In this document: one piece after another, positions 29,222-40,959 of the stretch | How positions within the stretch are numbered: position 1 is the first letter of the stretch | Layout: every line of letters starts with the position of its first letter | DNA from: a virus | IMG/VR virus record: IMGVR_UViG_3300034355_000696 | Location: 62,001 to 126,000 of that record | Strand: one strand, 5' to 3' | Length of the DNA: 64,000 bases | The notes under the pieces: generated by a model | Told to the model about the DNA's origin: nothing | Databases searched by the model: none | The model's input: the letters and a program-made list of their open reading frames with translations, nothing else | Program-made: the position numbers and the translations under genes

Positions 29222-30439
29222 ATGTCTGAACAAACTTACTCTGTTATAAGAAAACAGATAGTAAAAGCAAAAAACATGACCCATGCAAGAATGGTATCAG
29301 AAGGGTATGACAACTTTCCTGGCGAAGTACTACATGATGATTGTGAAATTATTGAAACTGGAATAACAGAAGTGTGGAATGAAGAAGAGCAGGACGCTCA
29401 AATCTTCTTAGATAGTCATGAAGCTACGGCAGCTGATCAATCTATCTTTTTAAGATCTGAAAATAGACGTTTGGCTAAAATAGCTGAAAAAAATAAGAAC
29501 GTAAAAGATGAAACAGTTTATGCAGTCTATCAAGCTGCATTCGATGCTTTTTCATCTATAGAAACTGCTCCCATTAAGGGCCCAACACTTAAGGTGTTAC
29601 CAGGTGTTCCTGAAACAGCAGTAGCAGTATTTGCGGATTGGCAGTTAGGTAAGATAACTCCCGATTATAACTCTGAAGTTTTAGCAGAAAGAATAGAAGT
29701 TTATACTCAGAAACTGCTAGAAATAACAGAAATACAAAGGAAGCATCACCCTGTTAAGAATCTTCACGTATGGCTATTAGGCGATATCGTAGAGGGTGAA
29801 GAGATATTTCCAGGACAAGCTCACCTAATAGATTCTGGACTCTATAGGCAAGTAGGCGTTAACGGTCCAGCAATTCTAAGTAAGTTCTTTGACACCGTAC
29901 TGCAGCACTTTGAGCACGTGCATGTTACTGGTGTGATAGGAAATCACGGTGCAGTAGGCGGACGCGGCAGGAAGATGCATGACCCAGAAACAAACATGGA
30001 TAGACTCCTTTACAAGTCAATGGAATTCTTTTACAAAGAAGGAAGACAGGAGCCAAGAATAACCTTTAATATTCCAGATGGAAAAGGCGAAAGACATTGG
30101 TACGCTGTAGACACCATAGGTAACTATAGTTCCTTGCTAATTCATGGTGACCAAATGCCTGCACCAGGACAATATCATGGCTACTATAAGAGAGCAATGG
30201 GGTGGAAAGATGGCGCAATCCCAGAGCACTTCGAAGATATATTTATGGGCCACTATCATCAGCAATTTAAAATGACCATAGGTAGCTCAATGCTCAGGGT
30301 CTCAGGTTCACCAGAAAGCTATAACACTTATGCTCAAGAGTATTTTTCCTCAATGAGCAGACCGTGTCAGCATTTGATGTTCGTTCACCCCGAGAATGGA
30401 GTTACTTGCGAATACAGTATTTGGCTAGATGCGGTTTAG
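29222..30439 (+). CDS. calcineurin-like metallophosphoesterase
   Basis: This 405-residue protein shows all the usual metal-site blocks. They are FADWQLGK near residue 138, LLGDIVEGEE near 186, VIGNHGAVGG near 239, LLIHGDQMP near 307 and FMGHYHQQF near 342. Together these form the two-metal site of phosphodiesterases and phosphatases. An N-terminal region of about 120 residues with acidic helices precedes it. The family includes nucleases (Mre11/SbcD), DNA polymerase small subunits and protein phosphatases; I cannot choose between these. The position is odd, between the J-like baseplate gene and the fibre genes. It may be a virion component or a gene inserted into the late operon. The ATG at 29222 follows AAAGGTG. 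Confidence 0.85.
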   Translation: MSEQTYSVIRKQIVKAKNMTHARMVSEGYDNFPGEVLHDDCEIIETGITEVWNEEEQDAQIFLDSHEATAADQSIFLRSENRRLAKIAEKNKNVKDETVYAVYQAAFDAFSSIETAPIKGPTLKVLPGVPETAVAVFADWQLGKITPDYNSEVLAERIEVYTQKLLEITEIQRKHHPVKNLHVWLLGDIVEGEEIFPGQAHLIDSGLYRQVGVNGPAILSKFFDTVLQHFEHVHVTGVIGNHGAVGGRGRKMHDPETNMDRLLYKSMEFFYKEGRQEPRITFNIPDGKGERHWYAVDTIGNYSSLLIHGDQMPAPGQYHGYYKRAMGWKDGAIPEHFEDIFMGHYHQQFKMTIGSSMLRVSGSPESYNTYAQEYFSSMSRPCQHLMFVHPENGVTCEYSIWLDAV

Positions 30440-30450
30440 GAGTTTAATAA

Positions 30451-33400
30451 ATGAAAACCTATTTGTTAAGCTTTAACACTGGAGACTTCACTAAAAGTAA
30501 TAATTTGTGGACCTCCAGTGTAATTGACCTTTACTCAAATAGATTTTATAAAAACTTTTCATACACTAGATCAGCTACTGGTTTAAATTCACTAGGTGAT
30601 TACATTTACACTGGAACTAATGTAATACAGGGCGCTACTCCAACTATAGAAGGAGCCTATGCAGTTACTGATACTGGTGAATTATATCAGGATCCTGGCG
30701 TAAGCCCCCATTTATACTTTAATTCAAATTCAGTTAGCGGTGACAATTTTGTATTTGATCCAGACAATAATTCAACACCAATTTTTACAGCTGACTTAGT
30801 AGAAGATTACCTCTACAGGTTTATAGATACAACATCTCGTATTGATATAAGAACTTTTAAAGGAGCTTTTTCTAGTTCTTTAAATAGTATTGAATCAATT
30901 ACTTTTGATTTAAATATATACGAATCAGATAGTCAAAATCGGACCATGGCTGTTAGCGGTAACTACAACTTCTAACGCTCTAGGATCAATACTTCTATCA
31001 AAAGATGTAAAGCGCTATGCAAAATTTGAGGTAGTGGTAAATACAGAGCTAGAAGTATTAACTTCTTTAAGCTTTCTTCTTATAATAGAAGTAGCCATAT
31101 CGGAACCTTCTAATCCAGTACTCTCACGTTCAACAAAAAATGTATTAGGGAGATTCCCTTCGTGGATGCATTTATATGAAGACTCAGTAGAGCAGGCTAC
31201 CCCCAGTTTATATGTACCAAAATCAACGGCTGGCAAATTTTTAAATGCAGTTGTTGGTGAAGACCTAGATGATTTTGACAGAGAAATAGATATATTTAGA
31301 ATTAACTCTTTTATAGAAAGAGCTGACGTTAATCAGTTAGCTTGGTTGTATTCTTCCACAAACGTAACAAACGTATTCAGTAAGGTATTATCTAATCAAC
31401 TTTTGGAACTTGCAAGAGTTGATAACCTTGTTGATTTCTATAAGTCAAAAACATCTGATGATGTTTTTTTTCATAACCCTTTAAACAGAGAAATTCTAAC
31501 AATAAAAGAATATGGAGATCTCTCAGTAAAGAGTGAAAACACTGGAATTTCAACTCCTTTAACTCAAAAACCAGTATTGAGATACAATTGGTTTGACGAA
31601 ATGGGTGCAAGAGTTGGTCTGTTTAGAATGCATCTTGAATCGAACGCTTCCTATAAGGAAAGAATTTTAGACGTATTTAAGAATCCAAATGGCGCAGATA
31701 TAGAATCATTTAAAAAAGTTCTTAGAAGAGAGTTGAATCTTTGGAAAGCTTTTGGTGCCACTCCATCTTCTAGTTACCCAGGCGCTACACCTGAAATTTT
31801 AGAAATATCAGATATAGAATATTCAACTCCATATTTTACCGCAGATGGTAATCCAACTGATTTATTTAAAAAACTAGTAGATGATTTAAATGTAAGATAT
31901 CCTACCAATTGGGGATATTTTAGATTTGGAGATAGCATTTGGGATTACGCTGGAGAGAATAATGAAGGCGTTAATAGAATTCGCTCTAGATACTATGATG
32001 AAGAAATTGCAATACCATATTATCAACCAGGAGTTGGAGACTTAAATGACGCTGAATTATTTGTCACTAACTACGATGCAACTCCTCAGTTTTTTGAAAC
32101 TTCAATAGTTGCCAAGGGCAAGAAAAATGTTAGCACTTCTTTAAAGTATGAACCAGTAAAACTTCAGTATGAGTATTATGGTTCCTATGAAATTACCGAA
32201 TACAATAATCCAGCAGCTACCGTAAATCTAACTCTTGAATTCAGTGCTACCCCGCACGGGTCATATGCAACGCCAATAACATTTTTTGCACCGCTCACAT
32301 TCTATCCAAAGAATAATTTTGGTCCAACTCACTCAGCTTACCCGGAATATAATTCTATAGAAATATTTGATACAGAAGGATATGTTTCATCAAAATATTC
32401 ACTAAAAGAAAAACAAACATTATCTGGATATAAAGATACAAAAAGTTCAATTAACACATCTAGATTAGAAGTATCTGAAATAGAAAACATAGTTATTAAA
32501 AATGGATTATGGAATGGCTCAACTTATGCAACGCCAAACTCTAATAACTTTGAAGCAAAGTTTTCTCATAGAACTGCAAATCTAATAAGCAGTACGACGT
32601 TATTATCAGCAACACCAAACTTTGCCCAAAGTACGCAACTGCAACTTCTTTCAAAACTATACAATCCAGTTCAAGTAACCAAATATACAACTCCTCAAGA
32701 GTCTGAAATAGTTATCAACAACGTTGCCACGCCACCGAGTGGTTATTCGATTGATCATGATAGGATTGTATCTAATATAATAATGCCAGTGGGAGCAACA
32801 CCAAGGCAGATATTTATTAATAACCTAAAACCAACAAGCGTAGATCTAGATTACCTTGATGACAATTCAGCTTTTTCTGGCTATGGTGGTGTTTCTTATT
32901 ATTTAGAAACTGACAGAGAAGTATTCATTCCATCTTCACCTAACTTAAGCATAAGATTTAACAGTTCAAATCTTGCAACACCTAGTTCAAACGCTAAAAT
33001 TGGAACAACTACAGTAAACGGATCTGCCGCAACTGCATCATATTACTTTACTCAACTTAGCTATCCATATACCAGTACTCCGAATTCACTTACGGTATCA
33101 ACTCAAGATAGCTCAATCTATCCATTTGAGATAGTTAATTGGGATCCTTTTGAGTTAACACATGCTTCTCCTATCTCTGGATACGTTGATGAATATGGGG
33201 TAATCAGTTATAACTCCTTAAATGGTGAATATGTTCCAGGAAAAAATAGTAATTATATTTCATTACCAGAATTAACAAGAGAAGGTTTTGGCCTGTCTGG
33301 TTCTGAAAAGTTTAAATACTTCTTTGAAACAATTGAAGTTTTAGATCCTGAATCTGTAAATGTATCAGTTTGGTCAGAACAAAAAATCGTTAATCCATTT

Positions 33401-35230
33401 TTAAATAGAACGTATGTTCTTGAGTCGAACGGTATATCTAACATCTATCAAGATGCTAATTACACTACGAAGAGTTTAAGATATCCAGATAATTCTATTT
33501 CTGAGTCATATGACCTAGAAAGAAATACTACGGTATTTAACAACTTTATAGTTAGAGGAAAATTATACGACGCAAAATTAGATGCCAGAATTAATACTGG
33601 TTGGATTCACCTAGACAATAATGAATATTACGTCTACGCTAAGCCGGTAACTGAGGTTAAAACTGGAATACTAAAAGAGGTAACATTAGCCAATGCACCT
33701 AGGCAAGGTGCTCCGGTTATGGTAAATGTTTCTTTAGTTGGTTCAGCAACTCCTGAAATTTATACTGAGGTGGGATTTCCTCATGAGTCTTCTCCAAGGC
33801 ATTTTGGATTTGAAAATACAGAAACGTTACAGCCTAAGTTTGATAATAGCTTTCATCTTGGTTATAAAAATGTTTATAATCTTTCTATTACAGATGGTTA
33901 CACTGGAGAGCTTCTATTCAGCAATCTTTCAACAAATAATTCATTTATTAAGTTAGATAAATCTACATATGAATTTAAAAAAGATAGAGACTATTACATA
34001 AAATATAAGGTTGTTAATTCATATTATGTAGATAATATCCTTGATGGTTCTTCATATTATTCAAAGATAGTTTTTGATGCTACTCCTAACGCCACAATGA
34101 ACTATGAGATCACATATGAATCTTCAATATATCAAGACTCAACACCTCTTGATTTAAATTTTGGACAAACAAGTTCACTCCTAGACAAAGGTTACGTAAT
34201 TGCATCAAGTGCAACTTATGACTTTGATAGAATAAAGGTAGTTGTTTCGCCAGGTTATATTTTGGATGATGGAAATGATTATATAACCGTAAGCATAATT
34301 TCTTTAGATACTGAAGGAAATCCAAAGCCTTATCAAAGCTTTGTCCTTTATTCTATATATCATAATTTAACTTTTGATAGCCCTATCATAACCACAGATG
34401 ATGAAGGATTTGCTTCCGTAAACGCAGTTTACGATTTTGGTTACATAACCCACAAGAACAAGGCTATGATTGTAATCGTTGGCGCAGAAAACCCAAGCAA
34501 TCCATTAGCTCATCCTGATAGTGATACTGATGGATTTAGTTATGGTGAATGGATTTCTATATATTCTTCTAGGGTTGAAGATTCAACACTATTAGCATCT
34601 GCAAATCCAGACATAATAAGTGCTGACGGAGTATCGTCTACAACGATATCTGGAATACTAACAATCAACAATGCTCCAAGTGAAAACGCTGTAATTTATT
34701 GGAGAAAATCTAGAGACTTATACTCAACTTTAAACAGTGTATCATACAGTAATTCAGTTTCTACTCCAGACAAAAATAGTGTTTCAGGTATCGTTTACGC
34801 AGACAGTAATGGAAAATTTGAAATAGGTCCAATACCTTCTCAGGATAGAGCTACACCGGGATATTGGTTTATGGCTATCGATTCTGAGTTAGCCTCAACT
34901 CCATCTTCAACCCCAAATACATCAGTTGGCGATGTTCTATTCTGGTACGAATCTTACGATAATGTAGACATCAATTTTGTGCCTGGATTAAAGATACCTG
35001 ATATAATTAATCATGATATTAGTAAATCATTGGATATATATTCTACTCCAACGTTTAGAATTAGTTACTATAATGAAAACATAGTAGACAATACTGGATC
35101 AACGCCTAGATGGACGCCGCCACAATGGCTGCCAATTCCGAGATACGACCAGTACCAAGCTGGATATTTTGGTGCAACCCCATATGTTATTTCAGATTAC
35201 TCTAACTTAATAAAGGATTATGAGGATTAA
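30451..35230 (+). CDS. fibre- or baseplate-type protein rich in [A/S/T]TP motifs (1592 aa), one CGG +1 recoding site
   Basis: The ATG at 30451 follows AGGAG. The zero frame stops at 30975 after 174 codons. CGGA at 30940-30943 joins it to the frame ending at 35230; the second frame is open back to 30914 and has only a weak GTG at 31034. The joined protein is beta-rich. After the shift it has PSWMHLYEDS and a helical block near 31250-31450, then long beta segments. Two stretches near its C-terminus, about 34280-34450 and 34580-34830, resemble bacterial Ig-like Big_1 domains (DTEGNPKPYQSF, then SADGVSSTTISGIL). The tripeptide [A/S/T]TP recurs about 27 times along the length. An attachment or baseplate-peripheral role is likely from position. 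Confidence 0.65.
30940..30943 (+). other. CGGA +1 recoding site 5
   Basis: Zero frame reads AAT CGG ACC ATG GCT and stops at TAA 30973-30975. The four-base reading gives AAT CGGA CCA TGG CTG TTA and stays open to 35230. The predicted junction is SDSQN-(R)-PWLLAVTT. It is the earliest point where the shift is possible without a stop after about 30914 in the new frame. Confidence 0.85.
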
Positions 35231-35232
35231 TT

Positions 35233-38200
35233 GTGGATAAGTTTAATTTAAATATTGACAACAGTAGTCAAAAAAAGATAAGAAAAGTAAATAATTTACC
35301 ACTAGATAATTCCTCAACCGCTTTAGCTTGGTTCAATTCAAAGCCAGTAACTCCAGCAAATAACATTTCAGTAACAGATTTGTCCAATTTTATACCAGAG
35401 AATTCGTACTCCTCAAACATCAATGCTTCAAATAGATCTGCAAAAAATAAAATAGTTTTTGCCAATGAACTAGGCATACTAGAAGATTCAGATGGCTATA
35501 CCGTATTTGATTCAGACGACATCAGCGTAAGTGATATATTTTTAAATGAACCTGGATTAGATAAGAAATACTACACTGGAGATATAGAAAAAAATGGATT
35601 TGTTCATTCTTTTTATGTTTCTAGATACTACACGCTCCTACCAAGGAGCTCTTACGGGTATGATGGACTTGATGATTTCTTACTAGAATCTAGTGTTCCA
35701 AAATCAATTAAGGTCATTGATAAAAATGGTTTTGAGTATGTAGATCAATCTACTGGCTTAAAAAAATATAGAATATTAATTGAGGAATTAGATTTACCAA
35801 TCTATTCAAATAGATCCAACTTACCTTCTAAGATAATAGTTTTATTTGATAGCCCATCTCCAGTGGATTTATCATTGGTTTATGACAAGGTTGTACTATC
35901 TTCAACTGAGTCAATATCTTCAACAGTTCCTCAATATAAAGAAAATATTAACACTGTTAGTATTTTTGATAGAGTTGCAGAGGAATCAATTGTTGTAGAT
36001 AATTCTTCTAGATCAAAAAAAATATATAGCAAAAAATCTATTACAGCAAAAAATAATTTAATCAATAGCACCAATGCTAGAGCAGAAGGCTTTGAGATCT
36101 TTGTCCCTAAAAAAGCCTTATCAGACAATAGAACTTATGAGTCTTTTAACTGGAGATTAATAACTAAGGTTAAAAGATCCGTCGATGTTTCCTCTGTAAA
36201 TAATGGTGAAGAAATAGATTCAGAAAGTTCTATAAAACAAAAAGTAATTAACTGCGCAGTACTATCAACAACAGCACAGATAGCTGGCATGCAACAGTCT
36301 AATGACTTTGGCGCAGCAAACCCGTATGCCTTTCTAAGGTTAGGGCAGTCCCCATTTAACGCATCTAAGTACACATATACGAACCCACTATCGGCATCTA
36401 GCGATGTCTATGGTAAGAATCAAGCAATGTATTGGCTGTTAAACGTAGACACTGTTACCGATGATCAGCTGTCTTTATACGATATAGTAACTTGGACTCC
36501 TAGTTCCCCAATAACAGCAGAACAGGGTCTAAAGGTAAAGAAGTACCTAGAGCAGACTCAGGGAACACTGGTATTAGATTTATCAAAGCTTTCCGTTGTA
36601 ACAACACAGGCAATTGATTATACTGGCGCACAATCAATAGATCCATCCTTATCGGTCAGTGCCCAGGAATATCCGCTAGATACATGGACTTATAATCAGG
36701 AAAATATTTTTCTTAATGAAAATAAAACTAATGCCTGGCCAATTAACCCAGGTATTTTTGAAAGATTAACTGTAGACAATGTTAACTACGATGTATATTC
36801 AATATTTGGAAGAAGCAATCTTTCTAATCTTACAACTAAAAAAACAGTAAAAGAATTTACTGGAAATATTGCAGCCAATAATGTTGTATTAAGCAATTCT
36901 AGAAGCAAGCCAGTATTCGTTAGTTTAGAATTTATCCCATCCACTGATTCGCTGTCTAAAGGCGCACTATTGGCTACAACCACACCGATGCTTAAGTATT
37001 GCAATGACATATACCAACCATCTTCTATCTTTGATATAGCAACAAGTAACAATGGTCCAACTAGCATAGCTCAAGCTACGTTTACTACTGTAGCAGCAAT
37101 AGAAGGTCCAATGAAAATGCTATACAATGCATGTTCGGTTGCATTGTTAAATAGAATATTTTCAACTAAGGTTAAAGATCTAAGATCGTCAATGTACTAT
37201 CAGGTTTCAAATTGGCAATCTTCATATGTATTAAATGGAAACGTTTTATTGGAAGACGAGAAAAAAGAAGTATATTCTCTTATTAAGGTAGACAATCAAA
37301 ATGCTGTTGGAACCTCAAAGTATGCAAGGAATTTAATCCCAAGTAATTCTTCAGTGTTAGAATTTTACAAAAAATCTATTTATGACTTTTTAGCTGATCA
37401 ACACAGTATCTCTTTGCAAGAAATTGATTCTAGTAATTTAGAATTTTTTATAGAGATAACAAATAATGACGTAGAAATCGCAAACGCTACTCCGATAAAA
37501 GGTGGAGATCGTATTTACGCAGCCGTTGTACAAAGTGGTACAGAGATACCAACTTCTTATAATCTATTTAAGATAAACAACGATAGCATTACTGGGGCAG
37601 TTTATGCGTATACTAATTCTCCATCAGCTCAATTCACTGTGCCCGGTGGCTTTGGTCCTTACGTTATAAGAGAAAGACTATATAGATCATCGACTAAAGA
37701 AATAAATGATGGACTTTCTAGTTCGATATCTTCATCTAATAGTTATAAAAATTATACGTTTAATTTTTCTATCTTTAATTCTTATAATCAGTCAAGTGAA
37801 TCAACGCTAAGCTTTAGTGCAAATTGGTCAGCAGTTATGACCGCAGAATATACAGCAACACTATCAAGACAAGCAAGATATGAAGATGTTTTTCCACCTG
37901 GTTCCAAAAGGGAAGTAGATGATGTTGCCATTACTACTACTTTTGAGACTGGAGCAGCATTCTCTGGAGCAGATAGAATTGATGCTTATAGGCAGGGAAT
38001 AAATAGTAACGATCCAGTTAATAACTTCTTATACACCGGAGATATACAACAAGGTAATATCATCGGAGCATATGGAGAAAATAAACCCAATATGCTTCCA
38101 GATTATATTAAATATATACAGATAAGTATGAGGGAAGCCGGGATATTGGTTGCTGGAAAACTTCCAGAATTAAGTGGACAGTTTAAAGCAAACACACGAA

Positions 38201-40959
38201 ATGCAGTTTTGGCTTTTCAGGCATCAGTCAATGCAAGATATGAAAACGGAACGGTTGATAGCGAAACTAAGTCATTAATCGCAATTCATATTTGGAAATC
38301 TATAAAGAATTCTGATCCAACCCGATATAGTGCAATAATAGCTAGGTTACAAGTAAATAATCCAACAGTTGTTAAGTATGTTGTAGCAGCCGCAGATGCG
38401 ATAGAGTTACATGATCTTCCTAATAGAGATTGGAATTATAGAAAAATAACATATACTGGTCAATCTGGTCCTAAAAAATTAGTAGATTCAATATTTTTTG
38501 CAGTTCCATTTGATCAAATTTCAATTGATGGAATAGTACAACAGGATTTAAAAAATCAAGTTCTTAAATCTGTAACCATATGGCCTGGAGCATTTGCGGG
38601 TGCACCAGACTATAAGGGAATAGCTCTCAAGCAGGCAGTAGTCTATTCTGGGATAGACATGGCTGGCAAAAATATAATTAAAGGCGCTGCAAAATATACA
38701 ACTGAGAAATTTACAATTGAAGTTAATAGGCCAATGGCAGAGTGTATGTTCTTCGCTTTCCAATTCAATGGTGGTCCGCTGGGAGGAAAATATGGTTCAT
38801 TTGCTGAAGGGTATTCTTTAAATAAGGTTGTGTTTGAAATTGGTTACACGCTAGATACGTTTAATGCTCAAACAATAGTCGAAAGTGGTTATAGATTAGA
38901 TACGACTACAGCTCCAGTAGAAATAAAGTTTAATATAGCTGGATCAGTTACTGGTATATCTCCAAACAAAGCTGAGATTATAGATCTAAATGGTGTTAAG
39001 TCCACCAAGTATGCAACAACTCCAGTATCTATAACATATCCTACATGGTCTGGGGAAAAAACTTTAAACCTATCAAATACCACGATTAACTTTAGCAGCA
39101 CTTCATACAGTCCGCCATTTACACCTTACTCTGATTCTAATTTAGAGCCTCAGTACAAAGATGAATCTATATCAATAAACTTAACACAGACAAAAACAGT
39201 TTCAATAAACTCAAATACTTTTGCTGTTGCTAATGTTGTTTCAGCGACTGGAAACCCAGTAAATAGTTCAGATTTAAGTTTAAGTATTTCTTCAAATAAA
39301 TTAGTTTTCGAGACTTCATCTCTTATATATGAAAATTCAAACGTAATCAAAAGCGCTGAGAAGCTTTTAGATAATTACTGGTTAATGAAAACAGATGGTT
39401 CAATAATAAAGTCAGCTAAAAAAGCAATTTCTGTTTTAGATGGTTTAGTTCTTTTAACTCAACCAAGTTTAGACCCAGATAAAGTTGGCAAACCATATGG
39501 CATAGAACTTCAATCTTTTGTAAATACTCTTTCTACTGATCGAGAATTTAATACAGATTATGGATCTTTTATATTAACAAATAACGCTAGAGATGATGGT
39601 GGTTTCCTTTATGGATTCTATGATAATAAGAAAAAAGAATTTTTAGGAACGAATCTTTATTATGTAGACTATATTTCAAGAGGTCCACAAAATGTATACA
39701 TTGCTGCACTAGCAGTAGATGCAGATGGAAATCTTGGAAATGGATTAGACTTCTTTGGACCAAAGACTTCTGGTAAAATAATACCTTCTTCCATACCCGT
39801 AAAAATGGCATGTCCTATATACAATGTTGAATATGTTCCATCATCAAGAATAGGCATATCATCGATCCCGCCAAATCTTTCAAAGCTTCAGCAGTGGCCA
39901 CTGTATATAACATCTGGATCTTTCACAAAAGACATATACATAAACCCAGCTTATGGTTGGACTTCTTGGGCTGAGAAGTACACAGGCAAAGTGCTAAGAG
40001 CTACGTATTCAACTTTAAATATGAGTAACGTAATCTGGTCTCAGATCGCCGGCAAACCATATATTACTATAATTAATGAAACACCAATAGTTTTATCATC
40101 TAAGAGATATCAGTTAATGCAAGTCCCTATAGCCACCTTTGTGGAACCTTCGCAGATGGAATGTGGATCAGTAGTTAACTGGGTTGATTTTGAAACAAGA
40201 GAATCAGTTGACTCACCATGGACGGCAGTAGATTCAAGCCTCATAAGAAATATTAATTCTCAGACTGGAATAGTTGATTTCATTACACCCATAACGAGTG
40301 ACCCAGATCTAATAAGGGTAAGCTACACTGCTAAATCAAATGGTATTCCACTCAAGCAAATTAACGGCAGAGTTATTCCATTAAATCCATTTCTTAATAA
40401 AAATACAGTAGAAGCAGAAAAGCCTCTACACATATATATTAAACCCGTAAGGATAGAAGTTAGAAGCTCCAGTCAGGATGGGTATGTATGGGATTACGTT
40501 AGCGATTACTCATATGATTCTCCAATAGATTTTACTTATAATACTTCTATTTTTGATCCATATAATAGCGTTAACTATGATCCATTTTCTCTTCAAATAG
40601 GGTTAGTCCATGTGTTAAATTCTGTAGATATTAAAGATTTAGCTATTGAAGATTTAAGATTAAAAGGTGGAGGATTAAAGGCTACTATGGGTAAGACTAT
40701 AGACGTACAGTCTTATGGATCGCTCGACATAAACAAGGTCTTTAAAGAGGTTAAAGAAGCATCGTCATTCTGGGACGTTTATCCACCAGATCAGCAAGCA
40801 TACTCTAAGGGCGGATTCATTATAATCAAACTGCCAAAAGAAGTATTAAATAATTTTACTAGTGAAGCAGAGTTGTACGGTATAATAAGTAAGAACATAA
40901 CCGCTGGTGTAGCATATAAGATTCAAGATATGGAAGGAAATGATTGGGGTGTATTATAA
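35233..40959 (+). CDS. very large tail protein with a peptidoglycan-binding domain (1908 aa)
   Basis: The start is GTG at 35233, 2 bases after the previous stop; a TTG at 35231 is out of frame. Residues about 955-1010 match the PG_binding_1 fold: YIQISMREAGILVAGK, then GQFKANTRNAVLAFQ, and TVDSETKSLI, the usual three-helix repeat that holds cell-wall glycan. The rest is beta-rich with many Ser, Asn and Tyr residues and no catalytic motif that I can see. A tail fibre or baseplate arm that docks on the cell wall is the simplest reading. The frame has no in-frame CGG. Confidence 0.7.
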   Translation: MDKFNLNIDNSSQKKIRKVNNLPLDNSSTALAWFNSKPVTPANNISVTDLSNFIPENSYSSNINASNRSAKNKIVFANELGILEDSDGYTVFDSDDISVSDIFLNEPGLDKKYYTGDIEKNGFVHSFYVSRYYTLLPRSSYGYDGLDDFLLESSVPKSIKVIDKNGFEYVDQSTGLKKYRILIEELDLPIYSNRSNLPSKIIVLFDSPSPVDLSLVYDKVVLSSTESISSTVPQYKENINTVSIFDRVAEESIVVDNSSRSKKIYSKKSITAKNNLINSTNARAEGFEIFVPKKALSDNRTYESFNWRLITKVKRSVDVSSVNNGEEIDSESSIKQKVINCAVLSTTAQIAGMQQSNDFGAANPYAFLRLGQSPFNASKYTYTNPLSASSDVYGKNQAMYWLLNVDTVTDDQLSLYDIVTWTPSSPITAEQGLKVKKYLEQTQGTLVLDLSKLSVVTTQAIDYTGAQSIDPSLSVSAQEYPLDTWTYNQENIFLNENKTNAWPINPGIFERLTVDNVNYDVYSIFGRSNLSNLTTKKTVKEFTGNIAANNVVLSNSRSKPVFVSLEFIPSTDSLSKGALLATTTPMLKYCNDIYQPSSIFDIATSNNGPTSIAQATFTTVAAIEGPMKMLYNACSVALLNRIFSTKVKDLRSSMYYQVSNWQSSYVLNGNVLLEDEKKEVYSLIKVDNQNAVGTSKYARNLIPSNSSVLEFYKKSIYDFLADQHSISLQEIDSSNLEFFIEITNNDVEIANATPIKGGDRIYAAVVQSGTEIPTSYNLFKINNDSITGAVYAYTNSPSAQFTVPGGFGPYVIRERLYRSSTKEINDGLSSSISSSNSYKNYTFNFSIFNSYNQSSESTLSFSANWSAVMTAEYTATLSRQARYEDVFPPGSKREVDDVAITTTFETGAAFSGADRIDAYRQGINSNDPVNNFLYTGDIQQGNIIGAYGENKPNMLPDYIKYIQISMREAGILVAGKLPELSGQFKANTRNAVLAFQASVNARYENGTVDSETKSLIAIHIWKSIKNSDPTRYSAIIARLQVNNPTVVKYVVAAADAIELHDLPNRDWNYRKITYTGQSGPKKLVDSIFFAVPFDQISIDGIVQQDLKNQVLKSVTIWPGAFAGAPDYKGIALKQAVVYSGIDMAGKNIIKGAAKYTTEKFTIEVNRPMAECMFFAFQFNGGPLGGKYGSFAEGYSLNKVVFEIGYTLDTFNAQTIVESGYRLDTTTAPVEIKFNIAGSVTGISPNKAEIIDLNGVKSTKYATTPVSITYPTWSGEKTLNLSNTTINFSSTSYSPPFTPYSDSNLEPQYKDESISINLTQTKTVSINSNTFAVANVVSATGNPVNSSDLSLSISSNKLVFETSSLIYENSNVIKSAEKLLDNYWLMKTDGSIIKSAKKAISVLDGLVLLTQPSLDPDKVGKPYGIELQSFVNTLSTDREFNTDYGSFILTNNARDDGGFLYGFYDNKKKEFLGTNLYYVDYISRGPQNVYIAALAVDADGNLGNGLDFFGPKTSGKIIPSSIPVKMACPIYNVEYVPSSRIGISSIPPNLSKLQQWPLYITSGSFTKDIYINPAYGWTSWAEKYTGKVLRATYSTLNMSNVIWSQIAGKPYITIINETPIVLSSKRYQLMQVPIATFVEPSQMECGSVVNWVDFETRESVDSPWTAVDSSLIRNINSQTGIVDFITPITSDPDLIRVSYTAKSNGIPLKQINGRVIPLNPFLNKNTVEAEKPLHIYIKPVRIEVRSSSQDGYVWDYVSDYSYDSPIDFTYNTSIFDPYNSVNYDPFSLQIGLVHVLNSVDIKDLAIEDLRLKGGGLKATMGKTIDVQSYGSLDINKVFKEVKEASSFWDVYPPDQQAYSKGGFIIIKLPKEVLNNFTSEAELYGIISKNITAGVAYKIQDMEGNDWGVL

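Noticed and set aside
31034-35230. Separate gene starting at GTG 31034
   Set aside because: Same frame is open to 30914 and joins naturally at CGGA 30940; GTG has no good ribosome-binding site.
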